From NCBI RefSeq assembly GCF_001279695.1, contig NZ_LGDD01000336.1, forward strand, positions 1-37,812: a stretch of 37,812 nt of DNA, written 5' to 3'. Position 1 is the stretch's first letter. The number at the start of each line of letters is the position of its first letter. Position numbers and translations under genes: made by a program. Under the pieces are notes generated by a model. It was not told the DNA's origin and made no database searches. It saw nothing but the letters and a program-made list of their open reading frames with translations. Positions 31,671-37,812 of this stretch are shown here, in pieces. The DNA comes from Streptomyces sp. WM6378 (GTDB lineage Bacteria > Actinomycetota > Actinomycetes > Streptomycetales > Streptomycetaceae).

Positions 31671-34184
31671 GTGGTGGTGGAGCCGGACGTCCCGCCCGGA
31701 GGTCAGGAACCCGGGAAGCGGGGTCGGCTGAAGGTCTTTCTCGGAGCTGCCCCCGGGGTCGGCAAGACCTACCGGATGCTGGACGAGGCCCGGCGGCGGG
31801 CGGAGCGCGGTACCGATGTGGTGGTGGCGTTCGCCGAGTGCCACAAGCGGCGTCACACCCTGGGAAAGCTGGACGGCCTGGAGGTCGTGCCCAGGGTCCA
31901 GCGTGCCTACCGGGGCGGGCAGTTCGTGGAGATGGACCTCGATGCGGTGCTCGCGCGGCGCCCTGCTGTGGCCCTCGTGGACGAGCTGGCGCACTCCAAT
32001 GTGCCCGGTGGGCGCCATGCCAAGCGGTGGCAGGACATCGAGGAACTCCTGGCCGCCGGGATCGACGTGGTCACCGCCGTGAACATCCAGCACCTGGAAT
32101 CCCTCAACGACGTCATCGAGAAGATCACCAAGGTGCCGCAGCAGGAGACCGTCCCCGACGAGGTGGTGCGCCGCGCCCACCAGATCGAGCTCGTGGACAT
32201 GCCCGCCGAGGCGCTGCGCCGTCGCATGGCGCACGGCAACATCTACGCGCCGGAAAAGGTGGACGCGGCGCTCGCCAACTACTTCCGGGTCGGAAACCTG
32301 ACGGCATTGAGGGAGTTGGCCCTGCGGTGGGTGGCCGACCAGGTCGACGAGGCGCTGCAGAAGTACCGCAGCGATCACGGCATCGGTGGCGTGTGGGAGA
32401 CCCGGGAGCGGGTCGTGGTCGCGCTGACCGGCGGGCCCGAAGGGGAGACGATCATCCGGCGGGCCGCCCGGATCGCCGACCGGACCGCCGGGGGTGATCT
32501 CCTGGCCGTGCACATCGCGCGCAGCGACGGCCTTGCGGCCGGGGCCTCCTCGGCGGCGCTGGCCCGGCAGCGGGCTCTGGCCGAAAGCCTGGGCGGCAGC
32601 TACCACTCGGTGGTCGGCGACGACATTCCCACCGCTCTCCTGGAGTTCGCCCGCGCCGAGAACGCCACGCAGCTGGTGCTCGGTACCAGCAGCCGGGGCC
32701 GTCTGGAACGGTTCGTGACCGGGCGGGGCATAGGGGAGACGGTCGTCGCGCTCTCCGGGGACATCGACGTCCACATGGTCACCCACGAACGGGCGGGCAG
32801 CGGGCGGCTGTTGCCGTCCAGACGGCGCACCCTGTCGACGCCCCGGCTCGTTGCGGGCCCGGTGTCCGGTCTCGTGCTGCCCGTCGCGCTGACCCTGGTG
32901 CTCGACCATCTCCGGGGCAGCCTCAACGTCACGAGCGAGGCCCTGTTGTTCCTGCTCGTGGTGGTCGGCGTGGCCTGCGTCGGGGGAGTCGTGTCCGCCG
33001 TGGTCGCCTCGGTGACGGCCTCGCTGCTCCTGAACTACTGGTTCATCCCGCCGATCGGTGCGTTCACGACCACTTTTGACAGTGTGCTCGCCACGGTGGT
33101 GTTCGCGGTCGTCGCGGGCATCGTGGCGGCCGTGGTGGACCGCTCGCTGCGGCTCTCGCGCCGCTCGGCACGGGCCACCGCGGAGGCGGAGACCCTGTCG
33201 TCGCTCGCCGGCTCCATCGTCCGCGGCGACCGGGCAGTGCCGGCGCTCCTGGAACGCACCCGGGAGACCTTCGGGATGGAATCGGCCGAACTCACCGAGG
33301 CACCCGTACCGGACGACGGCGCCGTCGTCCAGGTGCCGGTCGGCGAGCGGGCGCACCTGGTGCTGCGCGGTCGCCCCCTGCCGTCCTCCGAACGCAAGGT
33401 CCTGACCGCCTTCGCCGCGCATGTCGCCGTCGCGGTCGAGCGGGCCCGGCTCGCCGAGGCGGCCGCCGAGGTCGAACCCGTCAAGGCCGCCGACCGCATG
33501 CGCACCGCGCTGCTCGCCGCCGTCAGCCACGACCTGCGCACCCCGCTCGCCGCGGGCTGGGCCGCCATCACCTCGCTGCGCAGCCGCGACGTCGACTTCA
33601 GCGACGAGGACCGCGACGAACTCCTGGCCACCGCCGACGAGTCGATGGCCCGGCTCGGCCGCCTCATCGACAACCTCCTCGACATGAGCCGCCTCCAGGC
33701 CGGCGCCCTCACCCTGAGACTGCGCGCCACCGCCCTGTCGGAGGTGCTGCCCACAGCTCTGGAATCCCTGCCGCCCGAAGCGCCCCGCGTGGACGTCCAG
33801 TGCCCGCCTGGGATCCCGCCTCTGCTGGCCGATCCGCCCCTGCTGGAACGCGTGGTCGCCAACCTCCTCAGCAACGCCGCCCGCCACACCCCGCCCGGCG
33901 AGACCGTCCTGCTCACCGCGAGCACCCTCGCCGAGCGCGTCGAGGTACGGGTCATCGACCGCGGCCCCGGGCTGCCCGCCGAGGACCGCGAGCGCGCCTT
34001 CGTGCCGTTCCAGCGCCTTGGAGACACCGACAACACCACCGGCGTGGGCCTGGGCCTGGCGCTCTCGCGCGGGCTCGCCGAGGCGATGGCGGGCACCCTC
34101 ACACCCGAGGACACCCCTGGTGGCGGCCTGACCATGGTCCTGTCGCTGCCTGCCGCCGACTTGCCGGAACGGGTGGAGACATAG
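31671..34184 (+). CDS. kdpD: Sensor histidine kinase KdpD
   Basis: 837 residues; GTG with GAGGAGG at good spacing (in-frame GTGs at 31674 and 31677 also possible). Order: KdpD domain with Walker A-like GAAPGVGKT (about 25-33) and DELAHSNVPG; universal-stress domain (about 245-370); DUF4118 membrane region with four helices (about 393-490); GAF domain (about 505-610); HisKA with VSHDLRTPLA, phosphorylated His at about 620; HATPase with NLLSNAARHTPP near 731 and GVGLGLALS. This is the complete KdpD layout; it senses low K+ or turgor and phosphorylates KdpE. No kdpE gene follows here; the next gene is a kinase-less relative. KdpFA lie 3 kb downstream. Confidence 0.93.
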   Translation: MVVEPDVPPGGQEPGKRGRLKVFLGAAPGVGKTYRMLDEARRRAERGTDVVVAFAECHKRRHTLGKLDGLEVVPRVQRAYRGGQFVEMDLDAVLARRPAVALVDELAHSNVPGGRHAKRWQDIEELLAAGIDVVTAVNIQHLESLNDVIEKITKVPQQETVPDEVVRRAHQIELVDMPAEALRRRMAHGNIYAPEKVDAALANYFRVGNLTALRELALRWVADQVDEALQKYRSDHGIGGVWETRERVVVALTGGPEGETIIRRAARIADRTAGGDLLAVHIARSDGLAAGASSAALARQRALAESLGGSYHSVVGDDIPTALLEFARAENATQLVLGTSSRGRLERFVTGRGIGETVVALSGDIDVHMVTHERAGSGRLLPSRRRTLSTPRLVAGPVSGLVLPVALTLVLDHLRGSLNVTSEALLFLLVVVGVACVGGVVSAVVASVTASLLLNYWFIPPIGAFTTTFDSVLATVVFAVVAGIVAAVVDRSLRLSRRSARATAEAETLSSLAGSIVRGDRAVPALLERTRETFGMESAELTEAPVPDDGAVVQVPVGERAHLVLRGRPLPSSERKVLTAFAAHVAVAVERARLAEAAAEVEPVKAADRMRTALLAAVSHDLRTPLAAGWAAITSLRSRDVDFSDEDRDELLATADESMARLGRLIDNLLDMSRLQAGALTLRLRATALSEVLPTALESLPPEAPRVDVQCPPGIPPLLADPPLLERVVANLLSNAARHTPPGETVLLTASTLAERVEVRVIDRGPGLPAEDRERAFVPFQRLGDTDNTTGVGLGLALSRGLAEAMAGTLTPEDTPGGGLTMVLSLPAADLPERVET

Positions 34185-34268
34185 CGGTACGTCCCGCGCC
34201 GGAACCTCCACTTCCGCTTGGTTCTCGGGAGGAGGATCGTGGAAGGCGGAGCACTGGAGGTGGCTGTC

Positions 34269-35063
34269 ATGGCCGTGATCACACTCCCCGGCGCCGCGCG
34301 GCCTGCCCGCTCGGCGTTTGCGCTGCGCGACCGACTCGCGCTGCTGGCGGCGACCGCCGGCCCGCTCGCCGTCGCCGCGCTGCTCATTCCGTTCCGTACG
34401 CATCTGGCGAGCACCAACATCGCGCTGATCCTGGTGGTCGTCGTGGTGGCCGTGGCCGCCAACGGGCACCAGGGTGCCGGGGCGCTCGCCGCGCTCTCCT
34501 CGGCCGCCTGGTTCGACTTCTTCCTGACCCGGCCCTACGAGCGGTTCACCATCTCCAGCGGTGACGACATCACCACGGCCGTGCTCCTCCTGGTGGTGGG
34601 CCTGGCCGTCTCCCAGCTGGCGGCACGGGCCCGGCGCCTGAAGGTGGTCACCGTCACCGACGCGGGGCACTTGGCCCGCATCCACGAGACGGCCCAGCTC
34701 GCCGAGCACGCCGGGTCCGCCGACGCCGTCGTCGAGCACGTACGCCGCGAACTCACCGACGTCCTCGCACTGGAGAACTGCCGCTTCGAGTACGGATCAC
34801 TGCTCGGACATCCACCGCAGCTTCGCCAGGACGGACGGATCACCACCGCGCACGGGCGCTGGGACATCGAACGCCGTGGCTGGCCGCCGGACGAGGTCGA
34901 GCTCCGGGCGATCGGCAACGGCCACTACTACGGCCGGTTCATGATGCGTCCGGCGCCCGGTGCGGCCGCACCGCTGCAGGCGCGGCTCGTGGCCGGAACC
35001 CTCGCAGGGCAGGCGGGAGCAGCCCTGGCTGAGGCGGAGACGGGCACGGTGACAGAGGACTGA
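34269..35063 (+). CDS. Kinase-less KdpD-like sensor (DUF4118 plus GAF)
   Basis: 264 residues from the ATG at 34269, which has GGAGG just upstream; the frame is open to 34218. It carries the DUF4118 membrane block of KdpD (helices LALLAATAGPLAVAALLIPF, IALILVVVVVAVAA, LAALSSAAWFDFFLTRPYERF, TTAVLLLVVGLAVSQLAARA) and then a GAF-like domain ending at the C-terminus. HisKA and HATPase domains are absent. FDFFLTRPYERFTI closely follows the KdpD pattern. It could form mixed dimers with KdpD, or give a ligand signal independently. 84 bases after kdpD, same strand, no terminator between: probably one operon. Confidence 0.82.
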   Translation: MAVITLPGAARPARSAFALRDRLALLAATAGPLAVAALLIPFRTHLASTNIALILVVVVVAVAANGHQGAGALAALSSAAWFDFFLTRPYERFTISSGDDITTAVLLLVVGLAVSQLAARARRLKVVTVTDAGHLARIHETAQLAEHAGSADAVVEHVRRELTDVLALENCRFEYGSLLGHPPQLRQDGRITTAHGRWDIERRGWPPDEVELRAIGNGHYYGRFMMRPAPGAAAPLQARLVAGTLAGQAGAALAEAETGTVTED

Positions 35064-35093
35064 ACACGGACCGGGGCGACTGGAACTCACCCC

Positions 35094-35143
35094 CGTCAAG
35101 TAAGCGTTAAACCAGTCGACTTGGGCGTCAGGGCGCCGTCAAG
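35094..35143 (+). promoter_or_regulatory. Two KdpE-like direct repeats 32 bases apart
   Basis: CGTCAAG-TAAG-CGTTAAA (35094-35111) and CGTCAGG-GCGC-CGTCAAG (35126-35143). Half-site period 11, pair spacing 32. The last half-site ends 86 bases before the GTG at 35230. Confidence 0.6.
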
Positions 35144-35229
35144 GAAGACGATCACTCGAACTCCTGCCCCCCATCCTGATGTGCATACGGGTTCGTACGA
35201 ACGGCCCGTGGCGCGAGGTTGGAGGGCGA

Positions 35230-36819
35230 GTGACGATCACCGCCGGTACCGGACAGCATCAGGGAGCGGGGGCCCCGGTTGCTGCCGAATCACCCCCCGC
35301 GCCATCCGTTCGTCACGGGGGGATCCCGTCGCCGCGGCCCGGAGGGGGTCCGCGCGAAGGACAGCCGAGGCGACGGCCTCCCATCGCCGTCGCCCGGCTC
35401 GTCCCGCTTCTCCGGTACCTCGTCGAGCGCTACTGGGACACCACCCCCGGGCGCCTACGGCTGGCCCGCACCGTGTGCCTGCTGCTCGGGGCGGGACTGA
35501 TCGCCCTCCTGACCGTCACCGCCACCGGGCTCTCCGGCACCTGGGATGCCATCCAGCACCGTGACGCGCCCCGCACCATCGCGGCCACCCAGCTGAACCT
35601 GGCGCTCAACGACATGGACGCCCAGACCGCCAACATCCTGCTGTCCAGCGGGGATTCGGGCACCGGCAAGGGCCGTCTCGACGAGTCGTACACCAACGCC
35701 ACGCGCCTCTACCAAGAGGCCCAGGAGACCATCAGCGGCTCCCTGCGCACCCTGGGCGCCGCCGCCGAAGGCGACAAAGGAACCGAGAACACCGTCGTCG
35801 CGCTCACCGACGACTTCGCCCAGTACCAGGAACTGGTCGGACGGGCCCTGGAGAACGACGAGCACCCCGGCGGCAAGGACCCGGCCCGCGCCGACTACCG
35901 CCGCGCCACCGACCTCCTCTCCGGGAAACTCCTGCCGCAGGCCCGGCAACTGGTCGACGCCAACGATGCGGTCTACGAGCGCGAGTACGACGCGGCGCGC
36001 TCCGACCTGACCGCACAGCTGACCGCCGAAGCGGTCCTCGGGGTGCTGCTGCTCGCCGCGCTGGTCGCCCTCCAGGTGCACCTCGCCCGTCGCTTCGGCC
36101 GGATCCTCAACCCGGGTCTGCTGGCGGCCAGTTCGTGCGTGCTGGTGGCCCTGCTGTGCGGCGGGCAGCTGCTCACCGGCTCCGCCGAGCAGCTGAAGAT
36201 CGCCCGCCACGACTCCTTCGACTCGGTGGTCGCCCTGTCGCGGTCCAAGGCGATCGGCTACGACGCCAACGCCGACGAGAGCCGATACCTCCTCGACGCG
36301 ACGCGCAGGACGACGTACGAGAGTTCCTTCCTCGACAAGTCCCAGCAGCTGTACGGGCTGAAGGACGCGACGCTCGCGACATACGACGAGAAGCTGACCG
36401 CCACCTGGGCGGCCTACCAACGCGACCACACCGACGAACAGTTCACCGGCGAGTACCGGCGCGAGCTCGACAACATCACCTTCCCCGGCGAGCGCGAGGC
36501 CGCCGAGAAGACGGTGGACGCGTACGCGGTCTACGAGAAGGACGACCGCACCTTCCGGCAGCTGATCGCCGACGGCAAGTTGCAAGAGGCCACGGTCTTC
36601 TGCATCGGCTGGGCCTCCGACACCTCCAACGCCCACTTCGGACAGTGGATGAAGGCCCTGGATCAGGTGACCGCCATCAACTCCGCCCAGCACGAGCAGG
36701 CCGTCACCAGCGGCCGGGATGCCATCAGTGTCCAGGCGCCCATCTCAGGGGTGGCTCTGCTGCTCGCGGGCGGGCTTGTCGTGTTCGGCCTGCGACCGAG
36801 GCTGGCCGAGTTCCGGTGA
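35230..36819 (+). CDS. Large membrane sensor-like protein with two extracellular bundles
   Basis: 529 residues from the GTG at 35230 (GGAGGG directly before it; an upstream ATG at 35179 is less supported). A proline-rich basic N-terminus is followed by helix 1 (TVCLLLGAGLIALLTVTATGL), a 160-residue helical extracellular domain (AATQLNLALNDMDAQTANIL..., like four-helix-bundle sensor domains), helix 2 (AVLGVLLLAALVALQVHL), helix 3 (LLAASSCVLVALLCGGQLL), a second extracellular bundle (TYESSFLDKSQQLYGL, EKTVDAYAVYEKDD...), and a last helix (GVALLLAGGLVVFGL). No kinase, HAMP or methyl-accepting output is seen. The direct-repeat pairs before it suggest it belongs to the K+ regulon. Function not known. 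Confidence 0.65.
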   Translation: MTITAGTGQHQGAGAPVAAESPPAPSVRHGGIPSPRPGGGPREGQPRRRPPIAVARLVPLLRYLVERYWDTTPGRLRLARTVCLLLGAGLIALLTVTATGLSGTWDAIQHRDAPRTIAATQLNLALNDMDAQTANILLSSGDSGTGKGRLDESYTNATRLYQEAQETISGSLRTLGAAAEGDKGTENTVVALTDDFAQYQELVGRALENDEHPGGKDPARADYRRATDLLSGKLLPQARQLVDANDAVYEREYDAARSDLTAQLTAEAVLGVLLLAALVALQVHLARRFGRILNPGLLAASSCVLVALLCGGQLLTGSAEQLKIARHDSFDSVVALSRSKAIGYDANADESRYLLDATRRTTYESSFLDKSQQLYGLKDATLATYDEKLTATWAAYQRDHTDEQFTGEYRRELDNITFPGEREAAEKTVDAYAVYEKDDRTFRQLIADGKLQEATVFCIGWASDTSNAHFGQWMKALDQVTAINSAQHEQAVTSGRDAISVQAPISGVALLLAGGLVVFGLRPRLAEFR

Positions 36820-37226
36820 CGGCTGCCCCGGTCCGGCGGGTGGCATGCCAGTGCGGAGCAGCGAGGACGACACGTTGACGAGCGCGTCCGAGCGCGGGTG
36901 GGTTCCGGCGACCCAGTGGGCCTGCACCTCTTCCTCCTCCAGCGTGTGAAGCCGGTCCCGGACCCGACAAGCTGACCGGCGTCGCCGCCGGCTGTAGTGA
37001 TGGGTCTGTCGACGGGCCGGACGGCGGACGTGCCGGGCGCGATTACGTATACGCCTCCTGCCGACGCTGATCACCAGGCGGCATCCTTCGAATGGCCGCG
37101 GCGCCCATGACAGAACAAGCTGGTCAAGCTCGGCTGAAATATGGTGCAAATACAGTGCCGGGCGCCCTCGGATGGCGTACAAGGCGCCGCTGTTTCCGCT
37201 GGTCGATGGCGATACACCGGCACCGG
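36820..37226. other. Stretch without a convincing gene
   Basis: A minus-strand frame (EEEEVQAHWVAGTHPRSD...) gives a partly protein-like stretch near 36880-36960, but no start signal or family; I regard it as doubtful. The remainder looks non-coding and leads to the kdp control region. Confidence 0.35.
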
Positions 37227-37276
37227 CGTAAGGAATCCGTCAAAGCCACGCCAATGGCCGTAAGAGGCCCATCAAG
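37227..37276 (+). promoter_or_regulatory. Two KdpE-like direct repeats 32 bases apart
   Basis: CGTAAGG-AATC-CGTCAAA (37227-37244) and CGTAAGA-GGCC-CATCAAG (37259-37276). Half-site period 11, pair spacing 32, last half-site ending 76 bases before the first gene of the kdp operon. These are the most diverged sites of the set, yet in the same layout. Confidence 0.6.
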
Positions 37277-37352
37277 GGAACGGACAAGCGACGACTTTGA
37301 CGGTTTCCTCTTGCCGTCCGTTCCTATTCCGAACCTCTTCCAGGAGTCCTCG

Positions 37353-37436
37353 ATGGCCGACGTGGCCTTCGTCGTCACCACGATCGCGGTTTTCGCGTTG
37401 GTGGCGCTCATTGCCAAGGGGGTGGCAAAGCTGTGA
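37353..37436 (+). CDS. 27-residue membrane peptide leading the kdp operon
   Basis: MADVAFVVTTIAVFALVALIAKGVAKL in two runs: MADVAFVVTTIAVFALVALI then AKGVAKL. It is one membrane helix with a basic end. CCAGGAG lies at good spacing before the ATG. It overlaps kdpF by four bases (GTGA), so translation is coupled to the K+-ATPase genes. Too small for most gene callers. A role as an extra small subunit or regulator of KdpFABC is inference. Confidence 0.75.
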   Translation: MADVAFVVTTIAVFALVALIAKGVAKL

Positions 37437-37522
37437 CTGCCGAGAACATTGTCGGTCTGATCGTGGCCGTCGCCCTCCTGGGTTACCTCGTCCTCGCCCT
37501 TGTGTACCCGGAGAGGTTCTGA
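37433..37522 (+). CDS. kdpF: KdpF, small subunit of the K+-transporting ATPase
   Basis: 29 residues from a GTG that overlaps the previous stop; sequence TAENIVGLIVAVALLGYLVL followed by ALVYPERF, a single helix with the KdpF ending. KdpF is a lipid-like stabiliser between KdpA helices. kdpA begins 8 bases after it. About half its residues equal those of the orphan copy at 31377. Confidence 0.92.
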   Translation: MTAENIVGLIVAVALLGYLVLALVYPERF

Positions 37523-37530
37523 GCCGCGCT

Positions 37531-37812
37531 ATGTCTCCTGTTCTTGCCGGCGTACTCCAGTTCCTCGCCCTCTTCGTGGCGCTGGGTCTGGCTTATCGCC
37601 CCCTCGGTGACTACATGGCCCGGGTCTACTCCTGCGACAAGCACTTGCGCGTCGAGAAGTGGGTCTACAAGGCCATTGGTGCCAATCCGTCCACCGAGAT
37701 GCGCTGGCCCGCTTATCTGCGCGGTGTCCTCGCCTTCTCCGCGGTGAGCGTCCTCTTCCTGTACCTGATGCAGCGCCTGCAGGGTTCGCTGCCCGGCTCG
37801 CTGGGGTTCGTG
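37531..37812 (+). CDS. kdpA: KdpA, K+-channel subunit of the ATPase (cut by window end)
   Basis: The first 94 codons are present and the frame is open to the window edge; full KdpA has about 555 residues. The N-terminal helix LAGVLQFLALFVALGLAYRP, then LGDYMARVYSCDKHLRVEKW and YKAIGANPSTEMRWPAYLRG, fit KdpA. It binds K+ outside the cell and passes it to KdpB. kdpB, kdpC and kdpE are expected beyond the edge. Confidence 0.92.
   Translation, partial: MSPVLAGVLQFLALFVALGLAYRPLGDYMARVYSCDKHLRVEKWVYKAIGANPSTEMRWPAYLRGVLAFSAVSVLFLYLMQRLQGSLPGSLGFV

Noticed and set aside
31542..34739. A 1065-codon open frame on the minus strand opposite kdpD
   Set aside because: It mirrors kdpD codon positions in GC-rich DNA, has Gly/Arg/His-rich low-complexity composition and no family motif, while the plus strand encodes a complete KdpD.
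36745..37182. 145-codon minus-strand frame
   Set aside because: Runs over the 3' end of the membrane sensor gene, arginine-rich, no recognisable domain; only a short middle part looks protein-like.

Overview
The window is high-GC DNA with GC-rich third codon positions, GTG starts, short overlaps between genes and many secreted or lipoprotein genes. Together with the gene families present (ALF-repeat protein, trypsin/FG-GAP protein, Zur regulon with a cysteine-free L32, KdpD/KdpF), this points to a Streptomyces chromosome or a close relative. The left and central parts carry decayed insertion sequences and look accessory. The right part is a potassium-homeostasis block.

Layout. (1) 1-1460: remnants of an IS110-type transposase and a serine recombinase, overlapped by copy A of a dispersed repeat. 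(2) 1.7-9.5 kb: secreted proteins. These are a three-repeat CxxC protein, a proline-rich membrane protein whose 5' end seems lost, a trypsin-fold FG-GAP protein lacking catalytic His and Ser together with a small exported partner, and a 1104-residue ALF-repeat/coiled-coil protein followed 11 bases later by a two-helix membrane protein (possible effector and immunity pair). (3) 9.5-13.6 kb: a decayed IS1380 transposase cut by repeat copy B, a divergent MFS exporter/LysR pair, and repeat copy C. (4) 13.6-21.1 kb: a zinc-starvation locus. It holds a COG0523 GTPase, zinc-free L32, a DUF318 permease with a DUF1980 partner, and znuA-znuC-znuB ending in an unusual gene that joins half an ABC permease to the metal-binding half of a Zur repressor. 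Three Zur-like boxes lie in its two control regions. (5) 21.3-21.6 kb: more IS scraps. (6) 21.8-24.7 kb: a complete sdpI-sdpC-sdpA-sdpB type cluster, homologous to the Bacillus sporulation-delaying-protein toxin system. (7) 24.8-26.6 kb: three unassigned genes between strong terminators. (8) 26.8 kb to the end: potassium and cation transport. It holds a KimA/YdaO-like K+ importer, a small membrane protein, a CPA1 Na+(K+)/H+ antiporter, an orphan kdpF, kdpD, a kinase-less KdpD-like sensor, a large two-domain membrane sensor, and the start of kdpFA, preceded by an unannotated 27-residue membrane peptide.

The most striking regulatory pattern is in block 8. Four control regions carry an 11-base-period direct repeat (consensus about CGTCAAG-N4-CGTCAAG). 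In three of them two such pairs sit exactly 32 bases apart, 77-94 bases before a start codon. This is the geometry of an OmpR-family regulator; the natural candidate is KdpE, which is not encoded in the window.

No rRNA, tRNA or CRISPR array was seen. Functions come from recognised motifs and context; no database search was run.
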